In this document: piece by piece, positions 10,885-19,503 of the stretch
Numbering within the stretch: the first letter of the stretch is position 1
Layout: each line of letters begins with the position of its first letter
Origin: Tritrichomonas foetus
Lineage: Eukaryota > Parabasalia > Tritrichomonadida > Tritrichomonadidae
Reading direction: 5' to 3'
Length of the DNA stretch: 64,000 nt
Assembly: GCA_001839685.1 (NCBI GenBank)
Contig: MLAK01000485.1
Coordinates: 49,840-113,839, forward strand
Notes under the pieces: model-generated
What the model was told of the DNA's origin: nothing
Database searches by the model: none
Seen by the model: the letters and a program-made list of their open reading frames with translations, nothing else
Position numbers and translations under genes: made by a program

Positions 10885-12393
10885 TTGTCGCGACTCTACT
10901 CACCCCTAAAAAAGATTCAGAGGGCTCCTTTAGCGTTACCAAAGTTATCAGGACGTCCTTCATCAGCACAAAAGGTAATTTTACCTCAATTAAAAAAATC
11001 CAATCTACAAAATGTTCAACCACTCAAAAGTGACGGAGAAAAACTATCTACATTTATTGTAAAATATCATGTAGTTCGAAATCTAAACAATAAGGAAGAA
11101 CTAAAAATGAGTCCATCATTAGCAAAATCTAAACCAGCTGATATTCCAACATTGTTTACTAATAAATGTAGAGCATGCTTTTCCTTTTGTGATTTTTCAA
11201 AACCCAGAGCAGATGAACGACTCAAAAATATAAAAACAGAAATTTTAAGCGAAATTTTGGAAGCAGTGAGATCACCAAACTTGACCCCTTACATTCTTGG
11301 AGAACAAGTTAGCTTTCTTTTTAGAATGATCTCAATCAATTTATTTCGGACTTTCCCATACATCAACATGTCACCTCCACCTGAATTGGTAATGGATAAT
11401 GAATTCATTCATATTGATCTTATTTATCAGATTTTAGAAGAACTTTTATCAACAAAATTAATCGCAAAAATGCATATTTCACCATCAATTAATAATACTT
11501 TTGTTTTAGGACTCTTTCGACTTTTTTATGCTTATGATGTACGTGAACAAAAACGCGTAAAAGATATTCTTTCTTTACTTTCCAATAATTTTCAATATGT
11601 TCGAATTTTCATTTTCAAACAAATTGATAAGTATTTGCAAATTTTTGATGATGAATTTAGATCTCCACATGTAATTCCTTATGTTTTAGAGCTTCTGGCT
11701 GAAATTTATCCATTAATTTCACAAACAATGAAAAATCCTGAAAAAATTATAGAATTGAAATTACTTCCTTTATATAAATTAAATAGTTTTTCATCATTCC
11801 ATAATACTCTTCTTCGAATTATTATGTTAATCCTACAAAAGAATCCAATGATGTCAAAAAATGTAGTTTTTTATTTATTCAGACATTGGCCGGTTTGTTC
11901 GGCACCAAAAATTGGATTTTTCTTTAATTCAGTTTCAACAATTTATGAAAGTTATTGGAAACAAATTCCTTCTGAATTAACCAGTTCTTTATTTCTTTTG
12001 ATTTCTTCTTTTTTCATTGTTCCTTCTGGTGACATTTCTCAACAATCTTTATTTTTGTTGTCAACACCGCTGATGTTGTCTTTAATTAAAGGAATGAAGC
12101 CAAAAGTGATTAACACAATTTATCGAAGGGCAATTCAGGCTGAATCATCACATTGGATTGCAGACACCAGGCATTTTGCTCTAGATTTGGTAAATCATTT
12201 ACAAGGCAGTTTTTATATGCTCGAAAAATCAGCCACAACTCTTTCTGAAGAAGATAGTTTCAATGATGAAAAAAAGAGAAATGAATTTTGGGCAAGAATT
12301 ACTGGAAAATCTCCTGAGATTCAAGCAGGACCAATTCAATTTTATCCACTTGCTCAGGCAAGATCTCAATCATACCATTTAATTAATGTTTGA
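10885..12393 (+). CDS. PP2A regulatory subunit B56 (B') family
   Basis: Scaffold/targeting subunit of protein phosphatase 2A, expected to bind PP2A A/C subunits and LxxIxE-type substrates. After a basic, disordered N-terminus (about 75 residues) the protein is a HEAT-like helical solenoid with B56 landmarks: the segment around residues 170-200 (NEFIHIDLIYQILEELL), the YVRIFIFKQI block and FRHWP near residue 331 (LKYWP in animal B56). The length of 502 residues is normal. The start is unusual: the frame begins at TTG (10885), preceded by A, giving ATTG; a stop sits in frame at 10867, and the first in-frame ATG is only at 11107, which would remove the basic N-terminus but not the core. An Inr-like motif just upstream favours a start at 10885, so one extra T in an original ATG is plausible. 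Confidence 0.82.
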   Translation: MSRLYSPLKKIQRAPLALPKLSGRPSSAQKVILPQLKKSNLQNVQPLKSDGEKLSTFIVKYHVVRNLNNKEELKMSPSLAKSKPADIPTLFTNKCRACFSFCDFSKPRADERLKNIKTEILSEILEAVRSPNLTPYILGEQVSFLFRMISINLFRTFPYINMSPPPELVMDNEFIHIDLIYQILEELLSTKLIAKMHISPSINNTFVLGLFRLFYAYDVREQKRVKDILSLLSNNFQYVRIFIFKQIDKYLQIFDDEFRSPHVIPYVLELLAEIYPLISQTMKNPEKIIELKLLPLYKLNSFSSFHNTLLRIIMLILQKNPMMSKNVVFYLFRHWPVCSAPKIGFFFNSVSTIYESYWKQIPSELTSSLFLLISSFFIVPSGDISQQSLFLLSTPLMLSLIKGMKPKVINTIYRRAIQAESSHWIADTRHFALDLVNHLQGSFYMLEKSATTLSEEDSFNDEKKRNEFWARITGKSPEIQAGPIQFYPLAQARSQSYHLINV

Positions 12394-12553
12394 TATGTAA
12401 ATGTTTTTTTTTTTTATTTTACTTTTATTTTTATTTAATTTGATTGTATTGTGTTCGATATTTAATATCGAAATATAAAATAGGTTTTCTTTTCTTCATC
12501 TTGATGTTTTACTGTGCTAGAAGTGTCTTGAGATCATGCAAAAATATTAGACT

Positions 12554-13078
12554 CTAAAGAGGCCTTTCAATTAATGGAATCGATTCTTCATTGTGTTCTA
12601 AAATTTTTTCTTTTGATTTACTTAATGCTTTCCATTTGAAAACTCCAATCAATGGAATTAAAATCAATATTGCAATCATTAATGATCGAAACTTATGAAA
12701 TTGTTTATTAATGGAATAATTTTTAATATAATAAAATTGTACTTCATCTGACCAGTTTTTATTATTAAATGAAACTTGAAGTATAGTTTGTCCTGGGTAG
12801 AATGGAGGTGATCGGCATGTCACATATTGTTCAGTATAATTCCATGCTCGAATTTGTATGTATCCGAATCGACAATAAACATGATATAAGTTTTTGGGTA
12901 CATGTGGAGAAACATGAAGAACTATATAAGTACCACCTTCTTCAGAACCTCTATTCATTGTATAATTAATAATCTTTGGATACGGAATTATAGTATCATT
13001 GCTAAGTTTTATTCTATCACTTTTATTCGAATTTGACGTAGTTATTTTCAACCAAAAATGGAACAAACAAAACAACAT
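12554..13078 (-). CDS. Single-pass membrane protein with one IPT/TIG domain
   Basis: The start is taken at the ATG at 13078 (the TTG codon before it is not needed). There is a short hydrophobic N-terminus consistent with a signal peptide, one extracellular IPT/TIG immunoglobulin-like domain (about residues 31-122) with the family landmarks P-x-I near the start, GSEEGGT, two cysteines (YCRFG and VTCRSPPFYPGQ) and a closing VQFYY strand, then a transmembrane helix (about 131-150) and a short cytoplasmic tail. Several N-glycosylation sequons lie in the ectodomain. TIG domains occur in surface receptors and cell-surface proteins; the ligand is unknown. It is convergent with the B56 gene (160 bases between stop codons) and divergent from the tetraspanin gene. 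Confidence 0.7.
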   Translation of the reverse strand: MLFCLFHFWLKITTSNSNKSDRIKLSNDTIIPYPKIINYTMNRGSEEGGTYIVLHVSPHVPKNLYHVYCRFGYIQIRAWNYTEQYVTCRSPPFYPGQTILQVSFNNKNWSDEVQFYYIKNYSINKQFHKFRSLMIAILILIPLIGVFKWKALSKSKEKILEHNEESIPLIERPL

Positions 13079-13471
13079 CAAATCATGAAGTGAATACTTT
13101 CAATTTTCATCAGTTCGAATTCTGATGAATCGCCCATATAAACCCTGAAAAAAATCAAAAGCTCAGATACATGAATACTAAAGATGACATTATCTTGAGA
13201 TGCTCAATATACAGAACATATTTAGCTAGATATATTTAATAAGTCAGCGAATTATATATTAACAATAATAGATTTTCTAATTGCTACATTTTTTACTGAG
13301 AAATACTTTTCTCACCGAAAAGCGAGATTTTTCAATGCGTGGTGAATAAACTATTGAAAATGTAAGTATCGGAATTTTTTTGAATATTTTATTCTGAAAG
13401 AAAAGTTTTATTTTCTTCTTAATTTCTATTAATAAATCATTCAAAAAACACCAAATCGATCTTCATCACTC
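13079..13471. other. Divergent intergenic region between IPT protein and tetraspanin
   Basis: A 393-base AT-rich spacer that should hold promoters for both genes. TCATTC (about 13,438) and TCATCACTC just before the tetraspanin ATG are Inr-like. No coding or RNA gene recognised. Confidence 0.4.
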
Positions 13472-14173
13472 ATGGGATGCTGCAGATTTAGACAAGTCAA
13501 AGAAGAGAACGAAAAACGCCTAATGACCAAAACATTCGAAGCATGTGTTATTCTCCAATCAATCGCTGTCATAGTTTTATGCCTTATTTCGATATATTAT
13601 TTCAACTCAATCAATATTAGTCGATATTTGCCAGTAGATATTGTTACAATGTTTATTGCTGTTATATTTTTAACATTAATCATCATCGTTGTTGGCTGGG
13701 CGGCTGCCAGAAGTAATACTACGTTTGCGTGGTTTTTCTTTCACCTTTTTATGGTGGCTTTATTGGTTATTGAAATTGCCGTATCGTTATTTACATCAGA
13801 CCTATCCGGATTTTTGAAGGCTGCCGAAAATATATGGAATAACGATTTGGAAGATCGAAGGGACTTACAAATGAACTTGCTTTGTTGTGGATTTTTGAAT
13901 TACACTCATCCAGATGAAAATAATCAATGCCCGCCGAGTGCAAGTTCAAATTGTGAAGAAAAATTAACATCAATTTTATTGACTTTACGAAATACTGCTA
14001 CTGTTTCAATGTTTATTTGTTTTGTGATTGGTCTTTTCTTTGATTTTGCAGGTTGTGCAATTTGCTTCAATCCGGACATCATCACAGTTGCTGATCATGA
14101 AAGGGAAATGAGCGAACTTGCTGCCCAGCAGATGGAGATGGAAACATTTACAAATCCTTTTTCCACTGCTTAG
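13472..14173 (+). CDS. Tetraspanin family membrane protein
   Basis: A four-helix membrane organiser of about the usual tetraspanin length (233 residues). Transmembrane helices are visible at about residues 27-45, 55-76, 81-105 and 173-197. The large extracellular loop between helices 3 and 4 carries the diagnostic CCG motif (LLCCGF, near residue 138) and further cysteines (QCPP, NCEEK) for disulphides. Vicinal cysteines near the N-terminus (MGCC) and after helix 4 are likely palmitoylation sites. Trichomonad tetraspanins sit at the plasma membrane and flagella and respond to cell contact; this member's partner is unknown. ATG at 13472. A run of 16 T follows the stop codon. Confidence 0.88.
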   Translation: MGCCRFRQVKEENEKRLMTKTFEACVILQSIAVIVLCLISIYYFNSINISRYLPVDIVTMFIAVIFLTLIIIVVGWAAARSNTTFAWFFFHLFMVALLVIEIAVSLFTSDLSGFLKAAENIWNNDLEDRRDLQMNLLCCGFLNYTHPDENNQCPPSASSNCEEKLTSILLTLRNTATVSMFICFVIGLFFDFAGCAICFNPDIITVADHEREMSELAAQQMEMETFTNPFSTA

Positions 14174-14694
14174 AGTTTTTTTTTTTTTTTTGTGTTTTTT
14201 TATTTAATATTATATGTCATATTATAAAGTTTCTATCTATCTCCTTTTTCTCTATTTTTATGAGATAATTTATTTTAAAGTGTGACCAGTTTTACCGTGA
14301 ACATTTAAGGTCAAATGAAAAGTCAAATTAACGAAAAGTGTTCACGATAAAACAGATCGCAATTTATTTTTCATAGAAAATTAAATATACATGTGTTAAA
14401 TAACAAAATTATTTCATGATCTGTGAAACCAAAGCACTTAGAGAACAATTAATTGGATTCAGTTGTACATCTTTGCGAAAAAAAATCATTCATAAATATT
14501 ATAATGTTGTGAAAATGTGGAGCTTTATTCATATATATGTATATATTTACCAAAATTTACACAACGCTATATTATGCATATCAATATTCATTCGAAAATC
14601 AACTTTAAGGAAATTTGAGATTCAGATTACAGTGATGGGGAGGTGAAAAAAAGTGTCTTTTTGACCATAAAACCGAAAAAAGGAAAGTCGAAAA
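14174..14694. other. Intergenic region with a T-run and a dispersed repeat copy
   Basis: Contains T16 (14,176-14,191) and the 49-bp repeat core at 14,297-14,345. A 76-codon frame at 14,416 has no recognisable domain and poor composition; I do not call it a gene. Confidence 0.4.
14297..14345 (+). repeat. 49-bp dispersed repeat with inverted GTGAACA ends, copy 1
   Basis: Starts GTGAACA and ends TGTTCAC. A second copy lies at 63,736-63,784 on the other strand and differs at only 4 of 49 positions by my alignment. Flanks continue as a weaker inverted repeat (GTTTTAcCGTGAAC against GTTTTAtCGTGAAC read on the other strand), giving about 75 bp in all. It resembles a very small MITE-like or foldback repeat. 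Confidence 0.75.
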
Positions 14695-15447
14695 ATGTCT
14701 TTAAGAAAAGCTACGTCCAAAAGTCGATCTTCTTTTTCATTCGGAAATGAAGGCCCAAAACGCGGGACTGGAAAATTTAAACCAACACCAACTCGACAAT
14801 CAAAAACAATATCCTCAAATTTAGCTCCAAGAGCCATTGGCCATCGTTTAACAGATCCTCCAAGAGCAGCCACATCTTTTGAAACAACAAGGCCCGGGAA
14901 AACTGTTCCCTTAGTTGTCGATAATAATAACCATGTCATTTTTTTACCGAACGAAGGACCAATAAATGGTAATTCTCTCCCACATAAAAGAATTTCCAGT
15001 ACTCCATTATATATGCCAAACGAAGGTCCAATTCGAGGCAAAGGTCAGATGCAAACCAAAGATTCTTTGAACGGAACAATTCATGATCAAAAATGCCTCA
15101 AATTAGTGAATGAATTCCGAAGTACTTATCATCTTCCTCCACTTAAATATTCCAAAGTTCTTTCAGACATAGCAATGAAGCACACACTTGACATGCTACA
15201 TAAAAAACTTCCACTTGGACATGCTGGATTCCACGAAAGACATGCTCAAGTTCCATATGCATCATCTGCTGGCGAAAATGTCGGATATGTTGATGGATAT
15301 TCTGATCCTATCCAAGTATTGGTTGATGGGTGGATTAAATCCCCAGGACACCGGAAAAATTTGCTTGGAAATTTTAATCAAGTTGGACTTGCTTTTGCAA
15401 ATATTGGAGCGTTGTGGTATGGTACACAGTTTTTTGCACTGATTTAA
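14695..15447 (+). CDS. CAP/SCP (CRISP-Ag5-PR1) domain protein without signal peptide
   Basis: The C-terminal half (about residues 135-250) is a CAP domain: LVNEFR start, LPPLKYS, GHAGF (His 176), GENVG (Glu 194) and HRKNLL (His 219), which together supply the conserved His/Glu pocket. CAP proteins are usually secreted; this one begins with a basic Ser/Arg-rich stretch and no hydrophobic leader, so it is predicted to be cytosolic or nuclear, or secreted by another route. The N-terminal half holds three spaced copies of a short motif: FGNEGPKRG (16-24), LPNEGPING (84-92) and MPNEGPIRG (107-115). Function unknown. ATG at 14695 is the first in frame. Confidence 0.75.
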   Translation: MSLRKATSKSRSSFSFGNEGPKRGTGKFKPTPTRQSKTISSNLAPRAIGHRLTDPPRAATSFETTRPGKTVPLVVDNNNHVIFLPNEGPINGNSLPHKRISSTPLYMPNEGPIRGKGQMQTKDSLNGTIHDQKCLKLVNEFRSTYHLPPLKYSKVLSDIAMKHTLDMLHKKLPLGHAGFHERHAQVPYASSAGENVGYVDGYSDPIQVLVDGWIKSPGHRKNLLGNFNQVGLAFANIGALWYGTQFFALI

Positions 15448-16030
15448 TCATGATTTATATTTTTCTTTTTTTGATTATTTCTCTTTAATGTTGTCAATAA
15501 AAAGGCGTATTTTTCAGTATCATTTGTTAAACTATTCAATATAATTTTGTGTGTTTTTTAAGTAAACTTGGTTAACAATCTAACAATACGATGAATGATA
15601 AAAAAGGTTTTAATAAAATGTGAACCAAATGTTATCTTACAATGTAATATCAATAAATTCATAAGAATGATAATCAATGTAAAAACTGATGGAATACATC
15701 CTCGCAAATATCCATCTTTATCATTACTTTTTTCAGGAATGCCATTAACTTAATTAATGAAATTTGATAGAAAATATAATACTATTCATTTTCATTAGAT
15801 AAATCTATTATTATCGTAGTAACATGTAGGATTCGAATGCAGTTATATAAACAGATTATTCATCAACAGAATTGAAAAGATCTGAATTTTTTCAATGGGT
15901 TTCTAGCAAAGGCGAAAATAAATCGCCTTAAAGGTGAAAATAAAGAGAGGTGACAAATTTTTGGATAATCTCAAAAAGTTGATGCTGTGACTTCCTTTTA
16001 AGGAAAGTTTAATTTCCTCTTTCTTATTTC
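15448..16030. other. Intergenic spacer before the exportin gene
   Basis: 583 AT-rich bases, no credible gene. A palindrome CCTTTTAAGG near 15,993 and pyrimidine-rich TTTCCTCTTTCTTATTTC directly before the ATG could be core promoter; there is no TCA-type Inr next to the start, so a CCTTT-type element is an alternative. Confidence 0.3.
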
Positions 16031-18844
16031 ATGGCAGAATTATCAAACACAGTCGAACTCATTGAACAAGCTGCAACATCACTCAGTCAGAACCAGAACA
16101 TCGAAGAATCAATGGCATTGATGAGGCAATGGGAAGAAAGTGAGAATTCAATATTTTCGGCATGTGAAGTTTTACAAAAATCGCAAAATCCTTATGCTAG
16201 ATTTTATGCTTGTACTATTTTGAATCATAAAATTCCGGTTTTATGGAAAAATGTCAATCAAGAAAATCGCCAAAATTTTCGAAATTTTATTCTTCAACAG
16301 ATCGAACTTTCAGGAAACAACAAACAAATTTTAGATTCGCTTGTCCGTTCTCTCGCTCATATTGCAGTTTTCGACTTTCCAGAAGAATGGGAAGGATATG
16401 AAGCATATTTATTTCCAGAAAATGAAAGCTTCGTGACTTTTCTGATGCTTGAAGCTTTTTTCACAGATGTTGAAGAATCCGAATATATCACAGAGCATCG
16501 GAGACAGCTTTTAAGAAGTAATCTCTCCTCAAAAATCGATTTTTTTCTCCCACGAATTGAAACAGCAATCAGAGTTGAAGAAACAGCTATGCAAGCCATG
16601 CAAGCTTTTTCCGCAATGGTCAAATGGGCTCCTCGATCAGCAATTAAAAGGGATACACTAACAATTATTTGCTCAACTTTTCTTCCAGCAGAAATGACAT
16701 TGCAAATTTCAGTCAATTGTCTCAAACGAATATTTTTACGACGAACAGATTCACATGCAATTTTTGCACATTATCATGAGTTATTATTAGATGCTTTTGC
16801 AAATGTACGATTACCATCGGGCCAATCCATAACTAGTCAATATTTAGTTATAAAACTTGTCTCAAAATTATTCTCCCGTTATATGATGAATCTTGAAAAA
16901 TGGTCAGTTCATAGAAACAATGAAAAATTAAAAGGAAACATTACATCACTTCTCACTATATGTCTTTCATTGCGTGATGATATTCCTAACTCACTCTGGC
17001 TTACTTTTTTTGATATTTTTAAAAGGATCGTCGATCAAAATCTCGGAACAATGCCTACAAAATACACCAAAATGCTTTTTGATCCAATGATACCACTAAT
17101 TCGCTCCAATTTATACGAAATGCTACCTATTGGAGTTGATGATGATGGAATTTTGATGTTAATTGTTCAAAAATGCTTTGCAATGCTAGTTGAAGTAGAT
17201 TATATGGGAATGCTTGAATTCATTGAGCATCAAAATCCATCAGCCGCTTTAGGATATGCCTTAGGATGCCTAATGTCTGTCAGAGCACCGCAGCAGGACA
17301 TGACATCTTTTGTCCAAATCATCCAGCAATTAAATGATGAATCTCAGAACCAATTAAATCAAGACGATGGCTCAGAGTTTCTTATTCCAGTTCTCTATGG
17401 ACTTTCAAGGAGTGCATTTTTCTTATCATCAATGGATTTATTTGATAATTTCTTCGAAATGACAATTAGTTGTCTCCAAAGCTCGATTCCACAACTGAAA
17501 AGTGCAGCAACTCACGCTTTACTGTATGTTGCAATGAATCATAGTAATTTGTTTGAACCAACCCCTGAAGAAATAGCAGTTGTTCCGCCAATGTCACTTG
17601 ATGGTTCAATTCTTCCTAATCCAGAAACGGCTTCTCAACAGCAACGAGCCGAAGAAAACCAAATCAACATGAATTTAAACATTCTTGTCCAAATGAGTGA
17701 ACAGTATTTAAATGGACTATCTTTGGATGGTGCCATTCGAATGTTTCATGTTGTAAATATTTTGTTGGTCAAAATGAAAAAAAATTTATTTGAAATGTTA
17801 TATACGCCAGTTGTTGCAGCCTTAAATTCTAGCAGTGGACCTGCAGTTGAATCAGCTTTAATTCTTATTGGAAAGTCTTCAACTGATAAAGTGAATGAAT
17901 TAAATAAAAAAAATGAAAAATTACCAGCAGGAACATTTTTTGCACCACTTTTATTACCACAAGTTGTTCAACTTGCATCACGTTGCATTCCACAACAAGT
18001 AACACCGCCTGATGTTGTTGAAGTAATATTGAATACACTTAGTAGCTTAATTTATTGTTATAACGATTTTGCATTGATAGATAACATTATTCGTGGAATT
18101 TTATCTCTTTTTGTTCAACGTGAAGAAATTTTTCCATCGTATTTTAATTTTATTGCAGCAGTGAGAAACAAATTCTCTGAGATGAATAATTTTTATGAAG
18201 AAATCATGCAGAGATTTGTTTATTCTATTATCCCAACTGATTTTACGGAAATCCCATCGAATGCACCACTTTCAGAGATTTTAATGATGATTTCACGCTT
18301 CAAATATGCACCAACAAATATTGAATGGGTTGTGAAAGTTGTTATGGGAACAGGAATTCCAAGTCTTGAAAAAGATATCAATGTTGCATCCTCAAAACTG
18401 ATTATTCGAGTTTTTCGAGAAATGGAAACGGAAACACTTCGGCAAATGTTTGGTAGTGTTGGTACACAAATCTTTGCAGTAATTCTTACAGCTCTTTCTG
18501 ATTCTATGCATAAACAAGCATTTAATGCATATACTAAAGTTATTTGGAAGATGTGTAAATTATTAACAATTGGTCTTGAATTTCCAAAAGAATTAAGTGA
18601 ATTACTTGTTTTATCACTTCAAAATGTATTTGAAGAACCACGTGAAGGTTTATTTAAAGAATTTGTATCATACCTTGCTCAAACAATTACAGATTGTAAT
18701 GCATATGCAGAAGGTATCGCAAACTTCTTGATTATGATGAATAAATTATCACCAGGAGATGCGTCAGTATTTGATTATGTGAAAGATATTCCATTTATTG
18801 ATGGATATGTATCACGCCTTTCTAATCTCATTCCATTCTTTTAA
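16031..18844 (+). CDS. Karyopherin-beta family nuclear export receptor, CRM1/exportin-1-like
   Basis: A 937-residue all-helical HEAT-repeat protein. The N-terminal block (about residues 15-110) matches the importin-beta N-terminal/Xpo1 region: ARFYACTILNHKIP followed by W, then helices ending FILQQIE, as in CRM1. The middle segment LGYALGCLMSVRAP (near residue 410) sits where CRM1 has its WAIGSISG helix, followed by a helix pair like the CRM1 central repeats. Expected role: RanGTP-dependent export of cargo through nuclear pores. It is somewhat shorter than typical CRM1 (about 1,070), so another exportin class is possible. ATG at 16031. Confidence 0.65.
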   Translation: MAELSNTVELIEQAATSLSQNQNIEESMALMRQWEESENSIFSACEVLQKSQNPYARFYACTILNHKIPVLWKNVNQENRQNFRNFILQQIELSGNNKQILDSLVRSLAHIAVFDFPEEWEGYEAYLFPENESFVTFLMLEAFFTDVEESEYITEHRRQLLRSNLSSKIDFFLPRIETAIRVEETAMQAMQAFSAMVKWAPRSAIKRDTLTIICSTFLPAEMTLQISVNCLKRIFLRRTDSHAIFAHYHELLLDAFANVRLPSGQSITSQYLVIKLVSKLFSRYMMNLEKWSVHRNNEKLKGNITSLLTICLSLRDDIPNSLWLTFFDIFKRIVDQNLGTMPTKYTKMLFDPMIPLIRSNLYEMLPIGVDDDGILMLIVQKCFAMLVEVDYMGMLEFIEHQNPSAALGYALGCLMSVRAPQQDMTSFVQIIQQLNDESQNQLNQDDGSEFLIPVLYGLSRSAFFLSSMDLFDNFFEMTISCLQSSIPQLKSAATHALLYVAMNHSNLFEPTPEEIAVVPPMSLDGSILPNPETASQQQRAEENQINMNLNILVQMSEQYLNGLSLDGAIRMFHVVNILLVKMKKNLFEMLYTPVVAALNSSSGPAVESALILIGKSSTDKVNELNKKNEKLPAGTFFAPLLLPQVVQLASRCIPQQVTPPDVVEVILNTLSSLIYCYNDFALIDNIIRGILSLFVQREEIFPSYFNFIAAVRNKFSEMNNFYEEIMQRFVYSIIPTDFTEIPSNAPLSEILMMISRFKYAPTNIEWVVKVVMGTGIPSLEKDINVASSKLIIRVFREMETETLRQMFGSVGTQIFAVILTALSDSMHKQAFNAYTKVIWKMCKLLTIGLEFPKELSELLVLSLQNVFEEPREGLFKEFVSYLAQTITDCNAYAEGIANFLIMMNKLSPGDASVFDYVKDIPFIDGYVSRLSNLIPFF

Positions 18845-19503
18845 TGCAAATTTCTCAAAATGTTAATTTTCAGAAATAACAAACTTGTAAATGTATCATT
18901 CTTTCTGGAAATTTTAATAATAGTAATCATAATAATTTTAATAATTCTTATTTGTTTTAGTCACCAAAATAAATGTTTTGTATTTATTTCTTTTATCTAA
19001 ATTTCATGATTTTAAATTTTGTTTTCATGTTGTGGAAAAATCCATCTCTATACCTGAATTTCATTCCACATTCCCATAAATATTCCTTTGGAAATTTTCC
19101 AATTCCCTTCTCAATATCCCAGAATGTATAAACATTAATATTTTTCCACAGACACAAATTTGTTTCTTTAAAGGTATCAGAGTGAATAGCTGTGCATAGA
19201 TTGAGAGGTGAATTCAACATATGTTGGTTTTCATGAATAATTAAATGATCTTTTATTTTTTGGCAATAAAAGCATGTTGATTTTCACGAATGAAAGTTTG
19301 AAATTAATAGCTAAATGGTTTCTCAATTTTCGATTTTTAATATATTTTTCATTATATAAAGATGAAAATGACATCGTTAAAACAAGTAATTAATAAAACA
19401 ACAAATTTCAGATTCCACACAACATATTCACCTCACATTTAATGTTTTATAAACTATTCAAATTAGCTCCTCTAATAATGACATATAACATAAAAAATCG
19501 AAA
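18845..19503. other. Intergenic spacer, weak small reading frame on minus strand
   Basis: 659 AT-rich bases. A 75-codon ATG frame (19,220 to 18,993, minus) has mixed composition but no recognised domain; I leave it uncalled. Two similar stretches (ATGTTGGTTTTCATGAAT and ATGTTGATTTTCACGAAT) about 50 bases apart suggest a small local duplication. Confidence 0.3.

Noticed and set aside
10816..10885. ATG at 10816 as the B56 start joined through a short intron
   Set aside because: The only GT...AG pair (10,865-10,883) leaves the wrong frame and is too short; an in-frame TAA lies at 10,867.
14416..14646. 76-codon ATG frame in the spacer before the CAP gene
   Set aside because: No domain, low-complexity hydrophobic/aromatic composition typical of AT-rich noise.
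15829..15840. GGATTCGAATGC, similar to a tRNA T-loop on the minus strand
   Set aside because: Flanking bases do not pair as a T stem, and no acceptor or anticodon arm can be drawn.
18993..19220. 75-codon ATG frame, minus strand
   Set aside because: No recognised family and no promoter motif; composition is mixed, but the evidence is too weak to call a gene.
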